A stretch of 64,000 nucleotides of DNA from Hericium rajendrae (taxonomy: Eukaryota > Basidiomycota > Agaricomycetes > Russulales > Hericiaceae), in the NCBI GenBank assembly GCA_033439255.1, contig CM065891.1:1736001-1800000 (forward strand), given 5' to 3'. A program made the translations under genes and the position numbers. Positions within the stretch are counted from its first letter, which is position 1; each line of letters opens with the position of its first letter. This document shows, one piece after another, positions 9,187 through 19,408 of this stretch. The notes under the pieces were generated by a model. It was not told the origin of the DNA. It saw nothing but the letters and a program-made list of their open reading frames with translations, and did not search any database.

Positions 9187-11377
9187 GATCATGATTTGGT
9201 CCCTCGAGGAGCCACCCACTTACACACCAGCCGTGGATTGGTCCCTTACGGCTCCTCCTCTTCCTTCAGTCCCAGAAAATGAGCTTCAGGACGATGTTGC
9301 TCGCAAAACAATATCAGAACACAATGATCTTTTTGCTATCCCTTGTCATATTCACCGAGAAAAATATGAAGATTATCTCACAATCCATCCTAATGTTGCG
9401 TTTGTTGACTCGGTTTGTGGTGGTCTGCGCGAGGGCTATTGGCCTTCGGCTATCACGGGCAGACCCGGTTACCCGACCACATGGGACAATTCTCATCGCA
9501 ATCTTGCCTCTGATGCTCATCGCCAATTTGTGAACAAACAATGCCAAAAGGAAATCGATGTTGGGCGCTTCTCCGCCGCATGGGAAGCCGAGGAACTGTA
9601 CCCTGGCATGTACAGCATGCCCATAGGCGTCGTGCCGAAGCCCAATTCGGACAAGCTTCGGCTGATCACTGATCATAGTGCGGGGAAATTTTCTCTGAAC
9701 TCTATGATTCCGAAACCTTCTTTCGATGAGAAGGTCCAGCTTGATAATGTGCAGGACCTGGGCCAGGTCCTGCTTCGCATCCGACGGGATCATCCCGGGT
9801 GTGAGCTGGTTCTCTTCAAGTCAGATGTCTCGGAGGCGTATCGACAGATGCCGATGAGCCCTTATTGGCAACGGTATCAGATCGTCTCCATCGGTATATG
9901 GCGCATGGTCAACCGGTGCAACGTCTTTGGAGGATGTCGCTCCGGGAATATCTGGTGTGCCTTTATGAGCCTTGTCCTCTGGATTGGGGTTTATATTTGG
10001 CACCTCAGTGATCTGCTCGCATACTCTGATGACACTTTTTCGTGGGAGTTCGCGGAAAATATGTCCTGGTACGCGCCTTATTCACGCTGGCTGCCTACCA
10101 AGCAAGCTCGGCTCCTCGAGCTCTGGGATGAACTAGGCATCCCGCATCAATCAGCCAAGCAGATCTGGGGATCACCCCTCGAGATCATTGGCTTCCTTGT
10201 CGATGCGAATTGGATGTGCATTACTCTCTCGGCGGAGAGACGTGCCGCATTAGTGGCCGCCATACGTGACTTCATTTCGGGCTCGTGCCATCGCCGCTCA
10301 CTGCGACAGTTCCAGGCACTCGCCAGCTGGATCCAGTGGTCTCTTAATGTTTGGCCGCTACTCCGTCCCGGCCTGTCCCAGCTGTATGCAAAGACACGCG
10401 GTGATGTGTGGACCCTGGGAATGGAGGCGGCAGCCAAAACCAAAACCAACAGAGTACCGGGGGGTGCGAGGGGACCAAGTATCTCAAGTGAGGAGTGAGG
10501 TGAGGGCAGCTGAGGGTCACTGCAGCAGGGATAATGGAGCGACCGGTTCGCTAAGGGCGAGTCTGAGGCGATCTGGTGATAAGCGGCTGGGAAGGATGAG
10601 GAACGGCTGTAGAATGACAAGGAGAACGACGAGACACATGGGTCTCTGATACGACGGACTAATCCTAGAGAAAAGGACTGAAAAGCGGCTGATATGACTG
10701 AATCTGATGAACGACGCTGCGGGCGGACTGGCCTAAAGAGGGCGAACTTGTCTAAAGTCCGGAGAATGATGAGAACAACAGTGAGAGAGACTTCTGAGGT
10801 CTGAGCTCTGAGGGGGAAAGGTGCACTGAGGGGTTCTATTCGAAGCTGGGACTCTCTCTACCATACAAGTAAGAAACTCGCCCTTGGCGGTCTCGGGCGA
10901 TCTCGGACTCGGCTGCTCTATGGTACATCTATGGTCCGAAACCATCAAAAGGCGGCATCCAGGCATCCTGTACAACACAGACCCAGTACCATAATGCCAG
11001 CAACCTGATTGGCTCACCAAAACTGCTGAGGATGACCTGGAGCGAACTTGAGGAAACCTCGGTGAGGCCTGCAGTAGCTGACAACTCCTGAGATGAGGGA
11101 CATCACCGCTCTGAGCGAGGTTGGTGGGTGAGGAGCTGGAAGCTGGATGGAAGTGAAGGGGAACTGTATGGAAGATGGTGAGATGAGGTCTGACGTTGCT
11201 GAACACAGCTTGAGGCGTATCAGCGGCAAGACGCGCCCGCATGCCCTCATTGAAGTTACGGCGCCGCTTCGCAAGGAACTCACTTGGCTCGCGGATCACA
11301 TCGAGCATGCCAATGGTGTGTTCATGCTTGATTCACTCACGTGGCGCGCTTCTGACGCCGATCTCGTCCTCTACAGT
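9187..11377 (+). pseudogene. Ngaro reverse transcriptase/RNase H, interrupted
   Basis: A continuous frame to 10393 shows the reverse transcriptase core: MYSMPIGVVPKPNSDKLR, the acidic motif FKSDVSEAYRQMPM (about 9815-9860), NRCNVFGGCRSGNIWCAFMSL, the catalytic YSDD box in LLAYSDDTFSW (about 10015-10045), then KQARLLELWDELGIPHQSAKQ and PLEIIGFLVDANWM, and LLRPGLSQLYAK. The next expected words, ISGKTRPHALIEVTAPLRKELTWLADHIEHANG, appear 825 bp later at 11219, leading into RNase H-like DADLVLYS. The frame is cut again at 11378 by a second insertion. The catalytic residues are intact but the protein cannot be made whole. Confidence 0.82.
10394..11218. mobile_element. 825-bp non-coding insertion in the Ngaro RT gene
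   Basis: It splits the conserved string LYAK / ISGKTRPHA. The insert is purine-rich on the plus strand with many tgagg/tgagg-like words and has no convincing frame. I found no terminal inverted repeat or target duplication at its edges, so its class is unknown. Edges are set by protein continuity and should be good to a few bases. Confidence 0.55.
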
Positions 11378-11699
11378 CATCTGAAAAATTGTTATTCCAC
11401 ATAGCACAGTGTTGATTTATGTGTCCTATTATAGTGCTATGAGGTCTATGACTATCTATGTAGCTACCCTTCTCAACTATGTAGGGCTACAAGGCCTATC
11501 ATAGCTTCCATAGCAGCAGTGAGACATTATACAGTGCTATATGTTTCTGAGGGGCAGCTATAGTTGCTATGTAAAGTCATTGCTTGCTATGGTCTCTATG
11601 GTCTCTATGACCCCTATTATTAGTACCATCTCAAGTTATCCAGGTACGAAAGATATAAAGTCAAAATTGATTATATTTAAGATAGCTACTAATACAATG

Positions 11700-12760
11700 A
11701 ACTACACTACAAGTTGAAAGGTGAGGCACGGAAGGGCACGGACGCGCACAAGATGCTGGGTCCGTGCGCGAGGCGCGGCAGGTGCAGTGGCTGTGCAGGA
11801 GGTGCGGTGAGTGCGGCGGGCATGCAGTGGCCGTGCGCACCGGCGTCGGGCTGCGGCGATTTCGTGCGCGAGGTACCGGGCCCGTGCTTGAGGTGCGGCA
11901 GGGTGCGACGTGCGGGCGCGACGTGCGGCGGACGCACGCGGGGCGCTTGGCTGCCGCTGGCTCGTGCGCGAGATACGTAGGGCGCGGTGGCCGGGCGCGA
12001 GGTGCAGCGGGACGTGCGCGAGGCACTGGGCCCGTGCGCGAGGTGCGGCGGGCGCGGGATATGACGGGCAGGTGCGAGGCGTGGCGGAGGCGCGGCGAGG
12101 GTGCGCGAGATACGGCGCACGTCGCTGGGCGTGGGGCTGCCGCGGGCTCATCCGCGAGGTGCCGCGAGGCATCGCGGGGCGTGGGGCATCGCGAGGCGTG
12201 GCGGAGGCGCGGCGGGGGTACGCGAGGTGCGGCGGGGGTACGCGAGGTGCGGCGGGCGTGCGCGAGGCACAGAGCCCGTGCACGGCGCAGCAGGCCCGCG
12301 CAACGAAGCGCGAGGCGTGAGGTACGGGCCCGCGTGCGAGGCGTCGGCAGGCCTGCGCACGGCCACGCACGACGTGCGCGCCTGCGTGTGCCGGCTGGCA
12401 TACCCGCGCGCGGCTGTGGCCATCCGCCGGCCGTGCGTGCGCTGGCGTGTGCAGCACGACGGGGTTGCGCGCAGCGTCTGGGCCCGTGCGCGAGATGGGG
12501 AGGCGGCGAGCGGCGGGCTGCCGTGTGCGTCGTGCAGCGGTGTGGCGGCGGAATCCTGCTGTGGCCGCGCGTGTCGTTGCTACGGCGTTGCGGTGTCGTT
12601 GCCGTGGGTTCACGCGTGGTCTGGCCCGTGCATGAGGTGTCGACGGCGCCAGCATATCGCAGGGGCGCGGGAGGAGGGAGACGGCGTTGCTGGGGGGTGT
12701 CGAGAGCACGGCCGCCGTTGAGGCGGCATGCAAGGGTTCGGGGTCGTGGATGGGGCGTTC
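11700..12760. repeat. GC-rich low-complexity block
   Basis: Degenerate repeats of words like gcgcgaggtgcggcggg cover about 1 kb. All frames stay open by composition; the minus strand reads as long Arg/Pro/Ala/Thr-rich text. I do not regard any of these frames as a gene. The very different composition from the flanking AT-rich DNA suggests amplification inside the nested element. Confidence 0.6.
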
Positions 12761-13368
12761 CTGCGGCGCGCGGAGCTCTAGTGACGTGGCGATGAAGGGA
12801 GAGGGACGGCGAGAGCGTGGTGATGCTGATGAGGGTGCGGATAAGGCGGCGAGGACGAACGAAAGAGGGAAAACGAGAGTACCGCCCGTGAAAATGGGCG
12901 GTACTCTCTGCCTTAGTAGAATACAAAAAAAGAGAGACGTTATCACTTACCTCGTGCCCTGTGCCCACCCATTCGAGTCCCGCATGCATTCGAGCGGTCC
13001 GTCGTCCAGAAGTACGAGAACAAAACGGGAGGGGCAGGGGAAGGGAGGAGGGGTGGGAGATGGAGTTGATAGTGAGTGGGTAAATCGAACAGAGTCGCGC
13101 GTTCGGTGCTTCAGCCACCGGACGCTGCGAGTTCGAATGTTTTCGAACGTTGCAAATCAGATAAATTCACATAAAATCTAAAGAAAAGACAGTATCTAGC
13201 GTTTATTAGTCGAACTCGATTGAATGAGCTACATGTCTACCTAACGTACTCTAAGCTACTGAGCAGCGAAGGTAGGCTAGTGAAATCTGGCCCCTTAGCC
13301 TCTGACGTGGTGCCCGGCAACGACCGGCCCGCTCTCGGCAAGCTATATTTAACGCTCCGCTCGCCACG

Positions 13369-13450
13369 TCTATATAAGGCGTGCGCGACGCGCTGTCTCT
13401 CTCTCTTCCCTACCACTACCATCTCTCGTCTTTCGTCATCTCTTCTCTTC
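13369..13450 (+). promoter_or_regulatory. TATA box plus pyrimidine-rich start region inside nested element
   Basis: tctatataaggc at about 13369-13380 is followed about 20 bases on by a ctctctctcttcc tract, typical of a strong fungal promoter. No gene follows: downstream is AT-rich non-coding sequence. It may be a captured promoter or an LTR-like fragment. Confidence 0.35.
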
Positions 13451-14472
13451 TGCTTTAACTTTCTTATGTTTGGTAAGTTGTCATATTGTTTTATTGTCTC
13501 TAACCTTATGTTATTTGTGGCCTTTGCATTTTCGCTTTTTTATTTCTTGATATGTTGTTATATTGTTTGATTGCTTCTAATCCTATTGTTCTTTGCAGAC
13601 TTTTGCATTTTTGCATTTATCTTCTTAGCTAAGCTTTATGTTTTATTTTCTTGTCTTGTAATACTAATTTGTTGACTTCTTTTGTAGATCATTTTTGCTT
13701 TTTCTTATCTCTATAGTAAGTCTTATCTTTTATCTTATCTTTGTCTTATTGTATAGTCTAATCATATTTTATAGTCTATTATGGATATTTTAGATAGATA
13801 TGTTAGTAATATTTGCAGTAGTGTACAAGATGTATTATTTGAAATATAATGCTTTGAAAATTTCGATGTTTTGAATATTTGAGATATGCTATTATTTTAT
13901 TTTTTGTTGGTAGAGGTAATATAGAGTAGATAGTAGTCTGACTAGCTAGATATAATATGATACTAAGGATATACCACATAGATAATATAGCTACAATAAT
14001 CATCATATGCTATGATAGCTATAATAGCTATTGTCCTATAGCAGATGACTATAATGGTTATGATAGTTATTATCTCATCTTATAACAACTATGATAGCTA
14101 TGATAGCCCTATATAGATTGCCTTGCTGCTATGAGAAGCTATGTAGAAAAGAAGACTGCTATGAGAAGCTATATAGAAAAGGAGACTGCTATGGCCCTAT
14201 CAGAGCTATATAAGCTATATAGTGTTATATACCACTGTTATATTTTTCAGATGCAGACACGTTTCAGATTTATATTCGAAAAAATCCTGTCATTCTTACT
14301 GCTTTACTATTCCAGACTGCACACCCTAACATATAAAATCAATCTTGCTATTGTATGTCTCTTCTCTTGTACTTGTATTGTCTCTTTTCTTCACTCGTGA
14401 CCATCCATCCCGTATCCTTTCTATTTACTCCCCCCTACTTATTGCACCACTACTCTTCCTCCAATAGCCATA

Positions 14473-14621
14473 GGGATCATCTTTCGCAGCGGTACGATAA
14501 TACAGCCGTTTCTCTCGGGCCGCCCGTTCCGTGCGTGTGCGGGGGTGGCTGCGACTCCCTATGTCGCCCGTCTGCTTCTCCTTTTGAGCTCCGTCCGTGC
14601 CTGCATGCAAAGGACAATTAG
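14473..14621 (+). repeat. Ngaro split direct repeat B1
   Basis: 149 bp from gggatcatctttcgcagcgg to ggacaattag. It matches B2 with five differences, all transitions, and is joined directly to A2 as expected for Ngaro. Confidence 0.88.
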
Positions 14622-14950
14622 TCGTGATTAAACAAGTTGTTTAATCAAGGCTAATGGTCCGTGCACCCGGACTGCCTGAGCTCCGCTCTCCGTGAGCCGC
14701 TCACTGCGAGCACGTCTCCGCGGGCGCCCGCGCCGTGTCGAGCCTGATCTCCGGTGTGTCTACTTTGTCTCCGTCTTTTCCTCTTGTGGCGTATCCACTT
14801 TGCTAAGCCTGAAGGGCACATCGACGGTCGAAGAGGGGCCCTCGCCGCTTGCTCACAACCGTCGTGCGCCTTCAGGTATGTCGCTGACTCCTTCATCTCT
14901 CAGGCCTCGCGCTCACGTCCGTCGTGCGCGTTCAGCTTTCAGTTCGAGCG
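14622..14950 (+). repeat. Ngaro split direct repeat A2
   Basis: Second copy of A, starting tcgtgatt directly after B1 and ending cagttcgagcg. It contains the same 21-bp palindrome (14626-14646) as A1. Confidence 0.88.
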
Positions 14951-15020
14951 CCCACCCACCCTCCCTCGTTTTTTCTTGTTTCCATACTTGTACCTACATG
15001 CTTTCCCTGTATTCTCGTCG

Positions 15021-15169
15021 GGGATCGTCTTTCGCAGCGGTACAATAATACAGCCGTTTCTCTCGGGCCGCCCGTTCCGCGCGTGTGCGGGGGTGGCTGC
15101 GACTCCCTATGTCGCCCGTCTGCTTCTCCTTTTGAGCTCCGTCCATGCCTGCGTGCAAAGGACAATTAG
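15021..15169 (+). repeat. Ngaro split direct repeat B2 (right end)
   Basis: Second copy of B. It ends ggacaattag, where the host sequence acaaagttattc resumes. This fixes the right end of the element. Confidence 0.88.
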
Positions 15170-15187
15170 ACAAAGTTATTCAAATTA

Positions 15188-15329
15188 GTGTGTATTGTGG
15201 ATTACATTAGCATTTATGTCATTTAAAAATAAAAATAAAATTTACACACTGATCACAATGTCATATGCAAAGGTTATATCTAACAAGAGTTGAAAACAAA
15301 CTATAGAAAATTGCATGCTACAAAAGTGT
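15188..15329. repeat. 142-bp repeat copy L2
   Basis: Identical to 7351-7492. Both L copies would have been followed by acaaagttattcaaatt before the insertion (15170-15186 and 15330-15346), so the target was a tandem duplication of about 160 bp. Confidence 0.9.
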
Positions 15330-15870
15330 ACAAAGTTATTCAAATTTGACTGAGAAATTGTAATTTTTATTTTTTTTAAGCTCAACAATAAGACAATGAC
15401 ATGCTCTAGAAATATATGAGAACACTCTTGAAGATGAAGGACATACTGGTTTTTTGAAATTGATTATTCAGCTCTCATATTTGTAATACCTTCTGAGAAA
15501 TGGTCAATCTCTTTTGCCAAACAACATTGTTCTGCACACAAAACAGCAAAATGACCACTTTGTAGAAGGAATTGCAGACATTTGAGATCAGTGGATCTGA
15601 TTTGATCAACTTCAAAAATTAGCATGTGCATTGAGCATCTTCAAGAGTGTCCTCAAAAATTTTTACTGTCTTCTTGTTGAATAGACCAACTTACAGTCTC
15701 TCAGCCAAATTTGATCAACTTTGTAAACTTTTGTAGTGAGCAATCTGCAATTTTATTCTTATTCTATGATATGTTTTGAAGCTCATTTAGATTCAGAGTC
15801 CACTAATTTGCATAACATGATTGGATGAGGAGGTCATCTAAGATGTTAGTGAGGCATTGAAAATAGCCTC
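15188..15870. repeat. Long imperfect palindrome (foldback element), arms about 340 bp
   Basis: Reading inward, the left arm words gaaaacaaactatag, gctacaaaagtgtacaaagt, caaatttgactgaga, acactcttgaagatg, ttttttgaaattgatt and accttctgagaaatggtc each have a diverged inverse partner in the right arm, in mirror order around a centre near 15525. Pairing weakens in the outer 80 bp. The sequence is AT-rich and non-coding. It behaves like an old foldback or MITE; the left arm is duplicated and carries the Ngaro insertion. Confidence 0.7.
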
Positions 15871-16354
15871 TGGGATATCATACCATAGATTTTATGCCAC
15901 AGAAAGTCATCCATCATGTATGATTGCAGAAGAGGATTGCAGAATCATTTACATCATGATTTATAAGCGGGGTGTTGAAAAATATGAGAAACACTACAAT
16001 CAAAGGGGCAGGCATCCTTTCGCATGCCTCTGTATGTGCATACTTTCCCTGCGGCACAAGTTTTTCGTTATGCGCTGACACACCCGTGATGTCGGCCTGA
16101 TAGCATGACAGGGAATGTGTTTCAGTTGCTCTGATATTACGGTGTCTCTGAGGTCTTCTGCATTGATGTTTACCATCTTGCGAAACGATTGATCGGATCT
16201 TCATGGCATATAACCCAGTGAATGATGCTGCAGGAGTCCGGTCATATATATATTGGACCTGGACACTAAACCACATATATGCAGTCCGCGACCGGCCGAA
16301 AGCCCGTGTGTAATCAGAAAAAAAAAATCCTACCAGTATCCCTGCCCAATGCCC
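15871..16354. other. 3' flank of PNS1
   Basis: No supported gene. Short frames on both strands have no recognisable motif. It probably contains the PNS1 3' untranslated region. Confidence 0.4.
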
Positions 16355-18963
16355 TCAAACCCGAGGGACTCCCTGTACCACACGTGGATACCGAGCCGCA
16401 ATCATCTGTGAATGGACATTCCATTTCGAGTAAGCATCAGGTATCATTAACGGTCAACGCCGCGGGACAAACATACCGCAAACAGCTCCGGCGATCGCAC
16501 GGCCAAGACATCTGGATCCTCACCAAGACCCACGAAACTACACAAAAGTGGGTTAGCATGCACATGACAGACAGAGAGCCGCGGAAACCGGCACCGCGGA
16601 AAACGTTAACTTACATCGTCGAGACGCCTGCTTCGATAGCGGAGGACAGGGTCAGGTCTGATAGGAAGACGCCGCCGCAACATACTCCTCAGCATCGATT
16701 CGAAACGGTTCGCGGTCAGTGGGACTTACGGAACTGCACCCCGATAATGAACGAGAAGAGGACAACTGGCGCCGTGTATTGACCCTCCGCGTTATAGGAC
16801 GGGTGTGTATCTGCAACATGAGGCAGGAGGGTAATTGAATATAGCCCCAAACAAGGTGGAGAAGCCTCGGAGTACTCACAGCGTAGATACAGATACCCGA
16901 AGAGGGAACACATTAGGCCGACGGCATAGGCGCCCCAAGTAAGAGCTGTGTGATTGTATGTGAATTGTCAAAACCCTCACGCTGGCAGGTAATGCACGCA
17001 CTCATGCTAACGAGCGAATCGTTCACCAGCGCATCAATGCCTGTTACAGAATAAGCAATGAACTGCTGTCTGCTTCCGATGGCTGCCCACCTCGATCTTT
17101 GAACAAACGCCAGGTATCTTTGGCCGCGCGGAGGTACGGTTTACCGTACAAAGCTAAGCGGATCGATATGCCTTAATAAAGAAACAGCGGACGGTAAGCT
17201 TTGGTACTCACCGATCTCGATATATGCGTACCTGAGGACAGAATGGAAGAGGGTCAGTGGCGGAAGAAGATGCAAAGGCCAGTGAGGCGGCATTCACCTG
17301 TTAAAGTACTGCACCAACCATTCGACGAAGCCGACAAAGCACTCGGCACAACATGCTAAACATGCTTCCACAGCTGGCGGATTCACAAAGTCAGTAAGCC
17401 ATGTGAGAGCATACCGGAGGGGCATCGGACTTACGGGATCCACTCGCATTCGCATTGTTTCTGACCATGTTGAGGGCCAACCGTAAGAGGTCAAGGAAGG
17501 TCACGATGAGCGAGCCAAAGGCAATCGACCCGAGTGACAATGTCGATGCGCGCACGAAGGCCGAGAGGGTCGGATGGCGTGGCATGACACCTTGCTCGCG
17601 AGGACCAAAGTAATACCAGCCTAAACAATAGATACATCAATTACACACTGAAAGCATGCTTTTGGGGGATAAAAGTCTTACTTCCAAATGGACCGCCCGC
17701 CATGGTGGCCAGTGCGACATTGGCGATAGTGAACGATGTCCATATGTACGAAAAGGTCAAGAAAAACACGAGGCCTGCGACAGTGGATGACGAGCAGGAA
17801 GTGCCCTGGCTGCATGCTATGAACAGGATCAGAAACTGTTACGCGAAGCGTCGCGGGGTTGCGCAACCAATCTGAAACTCAGATCTCACCTGGATTCCCC
17901 GGTGTCCACTTCTCGTACCTGTCTGATTGTTAGCATCGCTGTTTGTGTGGTTCGCCGAACGGGTATAGAACATACGTAGCGATCAGGCTAAACGAGTACC
18001 ACCTGCAACCAATGGAAGTGTGAGCCTGAAGCCAGATTTCGGAGCTAGAAAGTAAATGGATTCTTTCACTTACACGCTCCAAGCAGCCTGCAGCAGCAAC
18101 GCGAGGAAGGCTACGACGTAGACAGACTTATGATGTTTGGATACGTCCATCACGACCTGCAGAAGCAAGGAGGCCAGAGGTATACGCGAACGAAAGCCAA
18201 AATACGAAAAGATAGATATCAATGCTATGATTGTAAAGATGACAGCTCCCGCTGCAAGACAGTGTGAGTCGGAATGGGCGAAGACAACGAAGGAAACCGA
18301 ACGCACACCAATACTTGGTGATCCAGTAATAGACGCAGATACCACTAAATAGCATTGCGACTGTTAGCACCAACCTCGGGTCATGGATATGCCTAAAGCA
18401 GACTTACATGTTGAGCAAGATCGTAAGAATGAGCGTGAAGTGCATGATGAGTCTCGTGAATATGCGGGTAAGGATAAAGTATATAGTTGAAAGTAAAATG
18501 CCGGCTGCTGCAACAAACAGCAGAAGATACACCGTATGCCTGCATATAGCATCAATATCGATTTTGAGACATTATAAGATGGTCAGGACGAACTTATTCA
18601 AGGTGATAGACGTTCCGGTATCCGCCCCAGTCCCAACACCTCCTCCCAAACCGCCATTGGAAACATAGGTTTGGATTGCAATTGCAGATACGACAACATA
18701 TCCTGCAAACTGGTCCCAGCAAGAAATCGACGTGAACAACGTAACAGCTAAACTTGCAGAGGACACACCTGCAGTACGAACAAAATCGCAACCAAAGGAT
18801 CATTGAATGTCTTTCTGGGCTTGAAACGGTCTCCCTCATAAGGACCCTTGAGTTCTTCGTTGTATCCTGCGTTTGGAGGCGGAGGCTGAACGTAGGGCCG
18901 TGTTGGGCCTGGTTGATATACGCCACCAGGTTGGGGCTGCGCACCCCACTGGTACTGCGACAT
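16355..18963 (-). CDS. PNS1: Choline transporter-like (SLC44/CTL) plasma-membrane protein Pns1
   Basis: The ATG at 18961-18963 opens a Pro/Gln/Tyr-rich cytoplasmic tail (MSQYQWGAQPQPGGVYQPG) ending in KPRKTFNDP before the first membrane segment, as in yeast Pns1. Numerous short exons then encode membrane segments with family landmarks: FGFRSRIPLASLLLQVVMDVSKHHKSVYVVA (split here by position, 18120-18215), FGSLIVTFLDLLR (about 17480-17525), WLVQYFNR-YAYIEIALYGKPYLRAAKDTW (about 17120-17310), a penultimate hydrophobic stretch APVVLFSFIIG (about 16735-16770), then GLGEDPDVLAVRSPELFA and the end MIAARYPRVVQGVPRV with stop at 16355-16357. Length and topology fit the 10-12 segment family. The transported substrate in fungi is uncertain; yeast Pns1 was named for supposed choline transport but is not essential for it. 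Confidence 0.88.
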
Positions 18964-19408
18964 GACTGGTCAGGCGGTCAAAGGAACAGGTTGAAAGAAG
19001 CAAGAAAGAGAAGGCGAGCAAAGGTAGATAGTCAACACCTCGAGGCTGCCTGCATGGTTGCCTTGTGCTTCCCTGCAAGAAGAAAACTAGGTCAGTCTGA
19101 GACTTGGCATGATCAGAGACGCAGCACGAGGCGCCAATGACGTCAATTTCCGTATGCGGCGAATAAGTAGCCTTGGTATTGTCCGTATTTCGCTACAGAT
19201 GTGGTGCAACTAACAAAACGGTGAGACAACAGAAATGTGGAGGTATACGTATTACATCGACATATTATAGCGTAGTGATTCGTGACTGGTGACAAAAAAT
19301 CGGGGGAGAAGCCATTCGCGCGAGCCGTAGAAAGTAGACCCAGCCCGGAATGAATCCATAGGCACGAAGCCTGACCCAGAGAAGCCATCGAGGTTGCGTT
19401 GTGTCGAA
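18964..19408. other. PNS1 promoter / PTC1 3' flank
   Basis: The two genes run in tandem on the minus strand. No other feature is visible. Confidence 0.45.

Larger units (their letters stand above)
11378..14253. mobile_element. 2.9-kb element with 12-bp terminal inverted repeats, nested in Ngaro
   Basis: It begins catctgaaaaat (11378-11389), just after the RNase H words LVLYS, and ends with the exact inverse atttttcagatg (14242-14253). Both subterminal zones (about 11400-11640 and 13980-14230) are filled with ctat/atag words such as ctatgatagctat. The interior has a GC-rich low-complexity block and an AT-rich 3' half, with no transposase I can recognise. It resembles a non-autonomous cut-and-paste element. 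No clear target duplication is visible, which leaves the class open. Confidence 0.5.
7493..15169 (+). mobile_element. Ngaro-like (DIRS superfamily) YR retrotransposon, degenerate
   Basis: The element is bounded by split direct repeats in the order A1 (7493-7821), coding region, B1 (14473-14621), A2 (14622-14950), B2 (15021-15169), the arrangement known for Ngaro elements. Its reverse transcriptase is of the DIRS/Ngaro kind. The left junction follows aagtgt and the right junction precedes acaaagtt, consistent with precise insertion without target duplication into gtgt/acaa. The frames are broken by frameshifts and two insertions. The tyrosine recombinase expected between RNase H and B1 is not found, so the copy cannot move by itself. 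It is inserted into one arm of a foldback repeat close to tRNA-His. Confidence 0.85.

Noticed and set aside
11661-13118. A 485-codon minus-strand open frame rich in Arg, Thr, Pro and Ala
   Set aside because: All frames are open in this GC-rich low-complexity block, the text is repetitive, and it sits inside a nested element. Composition alone explains it.
7493-15169. Reading the element as an LTR retrotransposon with long terminal repeats
   Set aside because: The repeats are split as A1 and B1-A2-B2, the RT is of the DIRS/Ngaro kind, and no target duplication or primer-binding site is seen.
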